A DNA stretch of 8,209 nt from Candidatus Peregrinibacteria bacterium (GTDB lineage: Bacteria; Patescibacteriota; Gracilibacteria; UBA1369; PNNO01): NCBI GenBank assembly GCA_014728955.1, contig WJKT01000024.1:1-8209 (forward strand). The letters are read 5' to 3'. The notes under the pieces are model-generated. The model worked only from the letters and a program-made list of their open reading frames with translations. It did not search any database and was not told the DNA's origin. Of this stretch, positions 1 to 6,789 are shown in pieces. Within the stretch, counting starts at the first letter, position 1, and every line of letters begins with the position of its first letter. The position numbers and the translations under genes were made by a program.

Positions 1-357
1 GTTGGCGATTATTTGATCGGCAGCCATATTGGAAGTCGCACAACATTTCCTTTGGGTTCATATTATGAAAATGATTTACGGCATGAACCTGCATTATATT
101 TGGCAATTAACGCTTTCGTTCTCTTTCTTTTTCTCCTTTTGGTTAAACCCTTTATTAAAAAAGAAGGGCTTATGTCATACATTTTTGTTGTATGGTATGC
201 GATAGCTCGTTTTCTTATAGACTTCACAAGAAACAGCGACATCGATATGCTCGCTGAACCTCGCTATGCTCATCTCACTCTTACACAATGGGCATGCATA
301 GGGTTATTTGTTATTTTTGTTCCGCTTTTGAGCCTTAAAATCGCTAAAAGAAAATAA
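1..357 (+). CDS. lgt: Prolipoprotein diacylglyceryl transferase, C-terminal part (5' end outside window)
   Basis: Lgt is an inner-membrane enzyme that moves diacylglyceryl from phosphatidylglycerol to the lipobox cysteine of prolipoproteins, the first step of lipoprotein maturation. The frame is open from base 1, so the gene begins before the window; 118 residues are visible. They begin in the conserved signature region (VGDYLIGSHIGSRTTFP, equivalent to the family's RIGNFxNGExxGxPT), followed by HEPALYL (family HPxQLYE). Further on come ARFLIDFTR (family RFxxEFxR) and LTLTQW (family LTxGQ). Hydrophobic stretches at visible residues about 32-50, 58-74 and 95-113 fit its last membrane helices. 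The gene ends in tandem in-frame stops, TAA then TAG, and the second overlaps the GTG of the next gene. A TTG at base 13 is internal and not a start. The lipoprotein gene two places downstream is a plausible substrate. Confidence 0.88.
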   Translation, partial: VGDYLIGSHIGSRTTFPLGSYYENDLRHEPALYLAINAFVLFLFLLLVKPFIKKEGLMSYIFVVWYAIARFLIDFTRNSDIDMLAEPRYAHLTLTQWACIGLFVIFVPLLSLKIAKRK

Positions 358-359
358 TA

Positions 360-1715
360 GTGACCAGACGATCACTCATCACAGCACTTATTGTGGGGAC
401 CATACTCTGTATGGCATCTCCTCTTGTTTATGCTCAAGAAGAAACCACTTCAGAAGCGTTTCCGGATGTTAACACACAATCCCCTTATTACGCTTCCATA
501 GAATATTTTAGAGAACAGGGAGTTATTGAAGGGTATCCGGATGGCACCTTCAGGCCGCAACAGGAAGCAAATCGAGCCGAAGCACTTAAAATAATTTTAC
601 TTGCCTCTTCTGTTGACGTTAGCGGCTATGACATGGGTGATCCGGTTTTCCCCGATGTCACGCAGCAAGAGTGGTTCTATCCATACATAAAAAAGGCAAA
701 AGAACTGGATATTGTAGAAGGTTATGACGATGGTTATTTCAAGCCGGTACAGGTACAAAATATTGCAGAAACACTAAAAATGATATTGGAAACAAACGCT
801 ATAACACCACCGACGCTGGAAGAAAATATTTTGGTATTTCCCGATGTATCAAGCACTGCGTGGTATGCTCCCTACGCATATTACGCTCATCAAAAAAATA
901 TTATTGAACCTCAACATGACGGCACATTGAATGCATCACGCACCTTAACCCGAGGAGAACTTATTGAATTAATGTATCGTATGGCTATAGTACAGGAAAA
1001 CGGAGGTGCGCCGTTTGATATTTCCACCAATTGGCCGGTTACATCACATGCACAACATGCCTTTCAAACCAAACGACCTTTTGATTGGACCGTTATTAAT
1101 CATGAAGATCAAGTAATTTTTTGGCGACAAGATACCATTCATCATCAAAGTTCATATGAAGTTCCTTTCCCCTACTCAGGAAGTATGACTTTTCAGCTAG
1201 ATCATAATGCTGAAGGGCTTTCCGAAAATGCATATAGTGAAAATCTTGAATATGTATATAAAAGTGATTTTGGTTCGTTTCAACGAAATACGTTTACCAT
1301 TGACGGCTATTCGGTACTCAACCTGAATGTTAGCCTCGATCATGATGATTATTTTGTTTTCTTCCCTAATAATAAAGTGTTACATATTTACACCTCATAC
1401 GGATGGTCTGATGCAACCGATCATATTAAAGCTCAAATCAATGGCATTCTAGACAATCTCAGTTATATTCCGTATCAAGACTCAACTTCTTCCGACGTTC
1501 TTTCTATTGTTCGGGAACGAATTTTGGTTGAAGGCATGGGCCAGGAAACTATGGATTTGTTTGATGATCTGATTATTATTGAGACGGATACTATTGGTGT
1601 CGGAACGGGTCCAATCGATTATTTTTATAGTGCCACCTACGACATCACCTTAAAATACGAACGTTCAACCGATACGCTACTCGATATGCAAAATGGGAAC
1701 ACTTCAGCATTTTAA
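360..1715 (+). CDS. Secreted protein with three SLH domains and an unassigned C-terminal region
   Basis: The protein has 451 residues. An N-terminal signal peptide (RR at 3-4, hydrophobic core 6-22, likely cleavage after VYA at 23-25) points to export. Three S-layer homology domains follow at about 34-81, 98-145 and 160-207. Each has the FPDV-start / helix / G-x-x-x-G-Y-x-D-G-x-F-x-P pattern, though the third is weaker there (IIEPQHDGTL), then the R-x-E helix. SLH domains classically bind pyruvylated secondary cell-wall polymers and hold surface proteins on the envelope. Residues about 215-451 match no family I recognise; the part near 255-372 looks beta-rich and aromatic and ends in GILDNLSYI. 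The start is GTG, overlapping the second stop of lgt by one base; it is preferred because the next Met (18) would destroy the signal peptide. A third-gene lipoprotein follows after 9 bases, suggesting one envelope operon. The surface role is well supported; the specific function is unknown. Confidence 0.9.
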   Translation: MTRRSLITALIVGTILCMASPLVYAQEETTSEAFPDVNTQSPYYASIEYFREQGVIEGYPDGTFRPQQEANRAEALKIILLASSVDVSGYDMGDPVFPDVTQQEWFYPYIKKAKELDIVEGYDDGYFKPVQVQNIAETLKMILETNAITPPTLEENILVFPDVSSTAWYAPYAYYAHQKNIIEPQHDGTLNASRTLTRGELIELMYRMAIVQENGGAPFDISTNWPVTSHAQHAFQTKRPFDWTVINHEDQVIFWRQDTIHHQSSYEVPFPYSGSMTFQLDHNAEGLSENAYSENLEYVYKSDFGSFQRNTFTIDGYSVLNLNVSLDHDDYFVFFPNNKVLHIYTSYGWSDATDHIKAQINGILDNLSYIPYQDSTSSDVLSIVRERILVEGMGQETMDLFDDLIIIETDTIGVGTGPIDYFYSATYDITLKYERSTDTLLDMQNGNTSAF

Positions 1716-1724
1716 TTTTTATCT

Positions 1725-1883
1725 ATGAAAAAAATAATCACCATAACATTACTTTCACTTTTCATACTGGTCGGATGCGGACAGGAAGAACCAGATCCTG
1801 TTGTTGAGGAATTATCGAACAACCACGTCGGACCTTCTTCGGAGCCGTTTTCTAACGGTCCATCCGAGCTTCCGGGGAATTAG
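1725..1883 (+). CDS. Small predicted lipoprotein (52 aa)
   Basis: This short frame starts at ATG 1725 and ends at TAG 1881-1883. It encodes a typical type II signal peptide: MKK, a hydrophobic core (ITITLLSLFIL), then the lipobox LVGC with Cys18. After cleavage only 35 residues remain. These are acidic near the lipidated cysteine (GQEEPDPVVEE) and then rich in Ser, Pro, Gly and Asn, with no recognisable domain. A Gly directly after the Cys and acidic residues beyond it are usual for surface-exposed tethered peptides. The gene follows the SLH protein by 9 bases and shares its strand with lgt, whose product would modify Cys18. No Shine-Dalgarno sequence is visible. That it is a real gene is inferred from the near-perfect lipobox and the operon position; its function is unknown. 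Confidence 0.75.
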   Translation: MKKIITITLLSLFILVGCGQEEPDPVVEELSNNHVGPSSEPFSNGPSELPGN

Positions 1884-1888
1884 GATAC

Positions 1889-1917
1889 TTGTCTTTTATT
1901 AGCCGTTCTCTTATAAT
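1889..1917 (+). promoter_or_regulatory. Sigma70-type promoter for yebC
   Basis: TTGTCT at 1889-1894 (4 of 6 to the -35 consensus) and a perfect TATAAT at 1912-1917 are separated by exactly 17 bases. The predicted transcription start is near 1924, giving a leader of about 30 bases before the yebC ATG. The promoter lies in the only sizeable gap between the lipoprotein gene and yebC, so yebC is probably its own unit, possibly with read-through from upstream because no terminator is visible after the lipoprotein. Confidence 0.7.
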
Positions 1918-1953
1918 ATCAGCCGCACTACGTATTTACTAAACATTTTTCAT

Positions 1954-2706
1954 ATGTCCGGACATTCAAAATGGCATTCAATTAAACATAAAAAAGGAGC
2001 CGCCGATGCAAAGCGCGGAAAGATTTTCACAATGCATTCAAAACTTATCACTATTGCCGCGCGTGAAGGCGGAGGAGATCCGGAAATGAATTCTTCATTA
2101 CGCACCGCTATTGATAATGCGAAAGCGGCAAACGTGCCCAATTCAAATATTGACCGTGCTATTAAACGAGGAACGGGTGAATTAAAAGATCAAGCAGAAA
2201 TTTCGGAAATCATGTATGAAGGATACGGTCCCTCGGGCATCGCTGTCTATATTCAAACGGTAACCGACAATAAAAACCGTACAGTTGCCAGCGTAAAAAG
2301 TATTTTATCAAAAAACGGAGGGAATATGGGAACATCGGGAAGTGTTGCATATCTATTTCATAAAAAAGGATTACTCTTAATAGAAGCTCCAAAGGAAAAC
2401 CATGACGAAATAGAACTTGCTGCTATCGACGCGGGAGCCGAAGACATTAAAAAAGAAGACAACAGTATTGAAATCTATACCGACGCGAAATCCCTTCATG
2501 AAGTTAAAGATGCTTTAGAAAAAAACGATATTAAGGTTGAATCGGCCGAAATAACCTATATACCGGAAAATGAAGTAAAAATAACCGATGAAAACAAAGC
2601 CAAAAAGGTTTTGAAATTTATGGAGGCGCTCGAAGATGACGACGATGTTACCAACGTCTACAGTAATTTCGATATTCCCGAAGAATTGATGGAAAAGATA
2701 GACTAA
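1954..2706 (+). CDS. yebC: YebC/TACO1 family protein (YebC/PmpR regulatory or translation factor)
   Basis: This is a full-length YebC-family protein of 250 residues, the usual size. The hallmark N-terminus MSGHSKWHSIKHKK is at 1-14, followed by the basic helical domain with GGDPEMNSSLR (40-50) and NVPNSNIDRAIKRG (60-73). The central signature YEGYGPSG (88-95) leads to NRTVASV (108-114) and the GGNMGTSGSVAYLF stretch (122-135). The end carries the family's DDDDVTNVYSNFDI (228-241). Members have been described as DNA-binding regulators and, for the TACO1/YebC branch, as ribosome-associated factors that help translation through proline-rich stretches; the sequence alone does not decide which applies here. 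The ATG start gives the canonical N-terminus. It has its own promoter and no visible Shine-Dalgarno sequence. It converges with the DHH gene, with only 9 bases between stop codons and no hairpin there. Confidence 0.95.
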   Translation: MSGHSKWHSIKHKKGAADAKRGKIFTMHSKLITIAAREGGGDPEMNSSLRTAIDNAKAANVPNSNIDRAIKRGTGELKDQAEISEIMYEGYGPSGIAVYIQTVTDNKNRTVASVKSILSKNGGNMGTSGSVAYLFHKKGLLLIEAPKENHDEIELAAIDAGAEDIKKEDNSIEIYTDAKSLHEVKDALEKNDIKVESAEITYIPENEVKITDENKAKKVLKFMEALEDDDDVTNVYSNFDIPEELMEKID

Positions 2707-2715
2707 CTACGGAGC

Positions 2716-4176
2716 TTACTCTTCAAAACGATAGGTAACACCCGGCTCAAGATCAATTTCATCTTCATTTTTAGGTACGCGTTCAACAATCTCATCACGT
2801 TTCACTTTTTTCTTTTTTTGAGGCGATGTTGTTTTAGGTTGTTTTTTCTCTTCAACCGGTTTCGGTTGCTTCTTTTGCTCCGGTTGCTTTTGTTTTTCTG
2901 TCTTTCCGGATTCTTTCGACTTAGATTCTTCTTTCTCCCATACCGGCTCGTTCTTTTGCGCTGCGCCTTGGGTCGCCTGCACTCCCTGCAGGACTTCGGG
3001 TTTTTCATCAGGATGGATATTCAGCCGTTTAGCCTGAAACTCACGAACACGTTTAATAATTTTTTCTTCCGTTGCCGTTAAATCATTGCTGTGAATCTTA
3101 AATCCAGCCGCCTGAACATGTCCACCACCATCAAACGATTCAGCAAGAGCACTCGCATCAATTGACTGACTGGTCGTTCGCACACTACATGAAATAATCC
3201 CTTCTCCCCTTTCTTTAATCAATAAAATTACATCCGCTCCCGGTGCGTTAGTCATCAATTCATCAATAATATCACCTGTCTCTTCGGAATTACTGTCAGT
3301 CTCTTTAAAATCTTGCTGACTAATAGTGGACCAGACAATTCTATACAGCGGATCAAATTGAATTTTAGTAAGAACACGACCCCATAACTTAAGCATCGTC
3401 AAATTTTTTGTCTTATATATATGTTGAATTATCTCTTGCTGACGCGCACCATAGCCAAGCAAATGAGAGGCTGAAGAAAATGCTTTCGGACTGGTATTCG
3501 CATTTTGAAAACTACCCGTATCGGTAATAATACCCGCCAATAGCAGCGTCGCCACATCTTCATTTATAAGTTCTTTATCTTCAATTTTCGCATATTCTTC
3601 AATAATAGGAATAAGCAATTCCGTTGCAGAAGAAGCCATTACATCGACCAAATTGATTTTTCCAAAATGATTATTACTTACATGATGATCAATATTAATC
3701 ACCGGGACTTGCGTAAAAAGCCCGGCATTCTGTTCATAAATTTTCCCAAGTTGTGATAAGTCACCTGCATCAACAACGATAACCAGGTCATATTTCATCG
3801 GTCCATAATGAAAGGAAGTTTCTTTCTCTCCAATAGCCCCTTGCTTTGGAGTAATAATGATATTCACCTTATTATCTTCCAAATTCGTTTTAATGGTATC
3901 GATTTTTGCTTTGGAACAATCAAGTGTCACGATAAAGTCATTTGACGTTGAAAGTTTACTATCAATAATATTAGTCGTCGGAAGAAACTGATAAACCTCG
4001 GGAATCGGATCGGTACATACTACCGTAGCTTCTTTTTTCAGCTTACGCAAAACCAAATACAGCGCTAATGCCGAACCAATCGAATCCCCATCGGGAGGAG
4101 ACGAAGGAAGTATCAGAATTTTCTGACTCTTTTGGAGAAGCTGGATGATCTGGACTTGTATCTGATTTGCAGCCAT
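2716..4176 (-). CDS. DHH/DHHA1 phosphoesterase (NrnA/RecJ-like) with charged low-complexity tail
   Basis: DHH proteins of this type are metal-dependent phosphodiesterases that degrade nanoRNA, pAp or cyclic dinucleotides. From the ATG at 4176 the protein has 486 residues. Motif I is SSPPDGDSIGS (25-35; D29, D31), with Ser25 where most relatives have the metal-binding His. Motif II is VVDAGD (D136), motif III is IDHH (D163-H164-H165) and motif IV is GIITDTGS (D219). The DHHA1 substrate domain shows GGGH at 350-353. From about 384 to the end runs a tail rich in K, E, Q and P, probably disordered, closing with a short acidic segment (LEPGVTYRFEE). A longer frame opens with TTG at 4230, but that TTG is the -35 box of a consensus promoter, so the ATG is preferred. 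The protein is longer than a typical NrnA (about 310-340) because of the tail and a segment at about 85-135 between motifs I and II. The exact substrate is not decidable from sequence. Confidence 0.9.
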   Translation of the reverse strand: MAANQIQVQIIQLLQKSQKILILPSSPPDGDSIGSALALYLVLRKLKKEATVVCTDPIPEVYQFLPTTNIIDSKLSTSNDFIVTLDCSKAKIDTIKTNLEDNKVNIIITPKQGAIGEKETSFHYGPMKYDLVIVVDAGDLSQLGKIYEQNAGLFTQVPVINIDHHVSNNHFGKINLVDVMASSATELLIPIIEEYAKIEDKELINEDVATLLLAGIITDTGSFQNANTSPKAFSSASHLLGYGARQQEIIQHIYKTKNLTMLKLWGRVLTKIQFDPLYRIVWSTISQQDFKETDSNSEETGDIIDELMTNAPGADVILLIKERGEGIISCSVRTTSQSIDASALAESFDGGGHVQAAGFKIHSNDLTATEEKIIKRVREFQAKRLNIHPDEKPEVLQGVQATQGAAQKNEPVWEKEESKSKESGKTEKQKQPEQKKQPKPVEEKKQPKTTSPQKKKKVKRDEIVERVPKNEDEIDLEPGVTYRFEE

Positions 4177-4201
4177 TAATAGAATTTTACGTGTTCTATG
4201 T

Positions 4202-4230
4202 ATTATAAAACCTTTTTCCTTCCGTGTCAA
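4202..4230 (-). promoter_or_regulatory. Consensus sigma70 promoter for the DHH gene
   Basis: Read on the minus strand: TTGACA (4230-4225), a 17-base spacer, TATAAT (4207-4202). All twelve hexamer positions match the sigma70 consensus and the spacer is ideal. Transcription should start near 4195, about 19 bases before the ATG at 4176. The region between the DHH start and the neighbouring gene (4177-4391) otherwise holds only weak small inverted repeats and no gene. Confidence 0.85.
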
Positions 4231-4361
4231 TCACCGAAGATGCATCAATAAGGCGTTACAATAGCAAAAATTCCACGTATTGACAACAGCTTGATTTGTG
4301 CTTACACAAGGAGTTAACAATTAATCTTTCCTATCATAAGTGAATCAATAAAAATGGCTAT

Positions 4362-4379
4362 TTTGAAAAGCGTTTCAAA
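4362..4379 (-). terminator. Weak inverted repeat after the miaA-recJ operon, possible terminator
   Basis: On the minus strand, 12 bases after the stop of the last operon gene, TTTGAAA and TTTCAAA form a perfect 7-base inverted repeat around a 4-base loop. A T-rich stretch (ATTTTTATT) follows some 8 bases later. The stem has only one G:C pair and the T-run is not directly adjacent, so intrinsic termination here is uncertain. It is reported because no better terminator is visible between this operon and the DHH promoter. Confidence 0.25.
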
Positions 4380-4391
4380 CGAATCAAAAAT

Positions 4392-4781
4392 CTAACGAGT
4401 TTCAAACGTGTCGAGAATATCACCTAATACTTGTGCCGTAACATCATCCCCGTTCTCATAAAACAACCAAAATTCGTAATCATCCACTACCAGTTTTTCC
4501 TTTGGAACAAGTTCTTTTTCAAATTCTTCAATTCCCGTGCTCGAAAATCCGTGAACTCGCTCTTCTTCTTTTTTGAAAATTTCAACACGCCCATTTTTAC
4601 CTTCAACTATTAAAATACCGCCATTCTCATGCTCGATAAAATATTCATTAGGATATTCAAAGCTATACATTTCACCATCATATGTTTGAGAAGAATTGGC
4701 TATATAAAACAGATAAATCAAAAAAACCGTAAGAACAGCCATGATTACGTACAGGATTTTGAGAAGTTTTTTAGTAGTCAT
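4392..4781 (-). CDS. Small membrane-anchored protein, unknown function
   Basis: This 129-residue protein has a lysine-containing N-terminus (TTKK) and one hydrophobic helix at about 8-28, with no lipobox or obvious cleavage site. A soluble domain of about 100 residues, probably extracytoplasmic, follows. The domain begins with MYSFEYPNEYF (38-48), alternates short beta-like strands (GGILIVEG, RVEIFK, EFWLFYE) and ends with DILDTFETR. This layout, an aromatic-F-x-YP opening and a closing I-L-x-T-F, resembles PsbP-like domains I associate with many secreted CPR proteins; that is recognition by eye and not a confirmed hit. It is the last gene of the miaA-recJ operon, 16 bases after the preceding membrane protein, and that short spacing supports co-transcription. 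The bases just before its ATG are almost purely A and T, without a Shine-Dalgarno sequence. Function unknown. Confidence 0.75.
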   Translation of the reverse strand: MTTKKLLKILYVIMAVLTVFLIYLFYIANSSQTYDGEMYSFEYPNEYFIEHENGGILIVEGKNGRVEIFKKEEERVHGFSSTGIEEFEKELVPKEKLVVDDYEFWLFYENGDDVTAQVLGDILDTFETR

Positions 4782-4797
4782 AATAAATTATTTAAAA

Positions 4798-5100
4798 TCA
4801 ACCTAACGCTCCTTGTAGAGATTTAATTACTATTAAATGAAGGACAATTAATGACACTACAATAAAAAGCAATAATTTTATTTTTTTAAGATCAATTAGT
4901 ACTACAAACATAACCCCCAAATAAGCCCAATATATTATTGAGAATATAATATAAGCTAACCAGGAGTTTAAACCCAAAGATAATAAAAAGACTGGTCCAT
5001 TTAATGGAATAACCATGGGGGATTTGATAAGCATTAATCCGCCAACAAAGCCACCTAGCGCCAGCCCTACCAGAAGCTCTTTTACAGTTCTTTTGTTCAT
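4798..5100 (-). CDS. Small multi-spanning membrane protein, unknown function
   Basis: This is a 100-residue, very hydrophobic protein. Likely membrane helices lie at about 8-25 (glycine-rich, LALGGFVGGLML), 46-70 and 74-93; residues 36-45 are also hydrophobic and may belong to the second helix or form a re-entrant piece. Charged residues cluster at the N-terminus (NKR, KE) and in the DLKKIK loop at 70-75, so that loop is probably cytoplasmic. I recognise no family. The ATG at 5100 lies 6 bases after the recJ stop. The stop is TGA, the only one in the window; reading through it would add just one codon before TAA. Base composition looks more A/T-rich than recJ and miaA, which may only reflect the hydrophobic residues encoded. 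With the 129-residue protein it forms a pair of envelope genes attached to a DNA-repair/tRNA operon. Confidence 0.75.
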   Translation of the reverse strand: MNKRTVKELLVGLALGGFVGGLMLIKSPMVIPLNGPVFLLSLGLNSWLAYIIFSIIYWAYLGVMFVVLIDLKKIKLLLFIVVSLIVLHLIVIKSLQGALG

Positions 5101-5106
5101 AGGTAA

Positions 5107-6786
5107 TTACTTAAAATCCACCAACTTCATTTGAAGACTTTTTCGTCCTTTCCAATTATTTTCTTCAAGCTGAAAAACAACATCAAGTGAGCGATGTTTC
5201 CTTGCATAATCAACATGTTCACCAAAATTAAAGGCAATGCCCCGAATTTGTTTCCCTCCCATATCAAACGACATTGAAAGATGACGATTATCTCGTCCTA
5301 CCGTCCGGGCATGACTCAACGTTATACCTTTTAATAAAAATCGCGGTCTGTTATTACCGATTCCAAACGGCTCCAGTGATCTTATAAATTCAAGAGTATC
5401 CCAATTAATTTCATCGGGCTTTATTTCACATTCTATTGCCAATTCCGGAGAGCAGTCGCATGTGCTCAACTTCTTTTCCGCATATCGAGTAATAGCCTGT
5501 ATAAAGTCTTGTAATTTGTCTTTGGAGATATTGAACCCTGCCGCCTGAGCATGACCGCCATAATGATCAAGAAACTCCGAATGATCAGTGAGCGCTTCAA
5601 TAATATTAAAAAATTCCGGACTGCGAGCCGATGCAACCAAATAATCATCAAATTCCTGTAAAATAATAGCCGGACGCGTATATTTTTCGGCAAGTCTACC
5701 CGCAACAAGACCGATAATACCCACGTGCCATTTTTTATCGTACTCAATAATAATAGGTCTATCTCGGTTTGCACGAACACGTAACTCCGCTTCATTCATT
5801 GCCGTTTTCAACATATTTTGTCGTTTTCGATTTAATCGTTCAAGCTGACCGGCAAGTCGTTTTGCTTTAGCGGTCTCTTGATTATTAATGAGTAGTTGTA
5901 AGGCATAATACGGTGAATCAATACGCCCCGCCGCATTAATCCTGGGAGCAATTTGAAACCCGATAGTATGAGTATTTAATGGTTTATCAAACTTTACCCC
6001 AGCAAGTTCCTGCAAAAATTTTAATCCTTCCCATTTTGTTTGCGGCAGCATCTCCAATCCTTTTTTTACAATTAATCGATTTTCACCAACAATGGGGCCG
6101 CAATCGGCAACCGTTCCAAGACTAGCCAAATCAAGCAAAGAAAAGGTAAGATTCTTATGTTCATGCTCTGCATTCTCAGTTTTCAATAATGCCTGTGCCA
6201 ATTTAAACGCCACCCCCGCACCGGTTAATTTTTTAAAAGGATACATACTGTCTTTGCGAAGAGGATGTAATACTTCATACGCATCATGCGGATAATTTTC
6301 GGGAATTTTATGATGATCCGTAACAATCACATCAATACCTTTTTCTTTTGCCAAAGAAATCTCTCGAACATTTGAAACACCACAATCAACGGTAATAACA
6401 AGCCCAACATTTGCTTCTTCAAACTCTTTAATATATTTTTCGCTCATTCCATATCCATCGTTCAGTCGATGCGGCAATCGATAGGAAACCTTGCCTCCCA
6501 AGTGCTCCAAGGTTAAAAAAACAATGGCGGCTCCGCTAATCCCATCAACATCATAATCACCATAGACAATAATGCGCTCTTCTTTTTCAATAGCCCGATA
6601 AATACGGTCAACGATTTTTTGCATTCCGGGAAAAAGAAACGGATCATGAAAGCCTTTTTCAAAATCGGGTTTAATAAAACGTTCCAAATCTTCCGGATCA
6701 CTTAACCCCCTGTTTTCCAAAATTTTATCAACAACGCTGCGAGAAGTTGTATTCAAAATATTCCATTTTTTCCCGCGTACGGACAT
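5107..6786 (-). CDS. recJ: Single-stranded-DNA-specific exonuclease RecJ
   Basis: RecJ is a cytoplasmic 5'-3' exonuclease on single-stranded DNA, used in recombination, base excision and mismatch repair. The 559-residue length is normal for the core enzyme. All DHH-family motifs are intact: motif I YGDYDVDG (75-82, D79 and D81 as likely metal ligands), motif II VDCG (133-136), motif III TDHH (156-159) and motif IV ADCG (227-230). RINAAGR follows at 282-288, then WHVGIIGLVAGRL (353-365) and the DHHA1 motif YGGHAQAAGF (409-418). A C-terminal OB-like domain runs from about 448, including LEPFGIGN (471-478). The ATG at 6786 gives the usual short N-terminal strand (KKWNIL). Only 3 bases separate it from the miaA stop, so the two are surely co-transcribed. 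No Shine-Dalgarno sequence is seen; translational coupling to miaA is possible. It has no missing residues and no C-terminal extension. Confidence 0.97.
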   Translation of the reverse strand: MSVRGKKWNILNTTSRSVVDKILENRGLSDPEDLERFIKPDFEKGFHDPFLFPGMQKIVDRIYRAIEKEERIIVYGDYDVDGISGAAIVFLTLEHLGGKVSYRLPHRLNDGYGMSEKYIKEFEEANVGLVITVDCGVSNVREISLAKEKGIDVIVTDHHKIPENYPHDAYEVLHPLRKDSMYPFKKLTGAGVAFKLAQALLKTENAEHEHKNLTFSLLDLASLGTVADCGPIVGENRLIVKKGLEMLPQTKWEGLKFLQELAGVKFDKPLNTHTIGFQIAPRINAAGRIDSPYYALQLLINNQETAKAKRLAGQLERLNRKRQNMLKTAMNEAELRVRANRDRPIIIEYDKKWHVGIIGLVAGRLAEKYTRPAIILQEFDDYLVASARSPEFFNIIEALTDHSEFLDHYGGHAQAAGFNISKDKLQDFIQAITRYAEKKLSTCDCSPELAIECEIKPDEINWDTLEFIRSLEPFGIGNNRPRFLLKGITLSHARTVGRDNRHLSMSFDMGGKQIRGIAFNFGEHVDYARKHRSLDVVFQLEENNWKGRKSLQMKLVDFK

Positions 6787-6789
6787 ATA

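Noticed and set aside
1829..1855. GGACC...GGTCC inverted repeat in the lipoprotein gene as a terminator
   Set aside because: The arms are short, the loop is about 17-21 bases, it lies inside the coding region and no T-run follows.
1950..2392. Minus-strand frames opposite yebC
   Set aside because: They overlap the well-supported yebC gene and resemble no protein family.
2802..3008. Minus-strand frame of 68 residues, rich in Arg, Lys and Asn
   Set aside because: It is a shifted reading of the same repetitive tail, without its own start signal or family resemblance.
2818..3081. Open frame on the + strand encoding a Leu/Phe/Arg-rich 87-residue protein
   Set aside because: It is the complement of the lysine-rich low-complexity tail of the DHH gene; its composition is explained entirely by that overlap.
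4280..4308. Possible + strand promoter TTGACA-17-TACACA
   Set aside because: The -10 matches only 3 of 6 and no + strand gene follows before rplJ more than 3.6 kb away.
4296..4309. Inverted repeat TTGTG-CTTA-CACAA between the DHH promoter and the operon end
   Set aside because: The stem has only five pairs and no T-run on either strand, so neither a terminator nor an operator can be argued.
4798..4800. TGA as a recoded sense codon (Gly or Trp), as in some CPR lineages
   Set aside because: It is the only TGA in use and ends a plausible gene; reading through adds one codon before TAA. No other gene contains an in-frame TGA and Trp is encoded by TGG.
5466..6701. Other-frame readings inside recJ (5466-5795 and 6513-6701 minus, 6092-6295 plus)
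   Set aside because: All lie fully within recJ, whose motifs are intact, and show no domain or start signal of their own.
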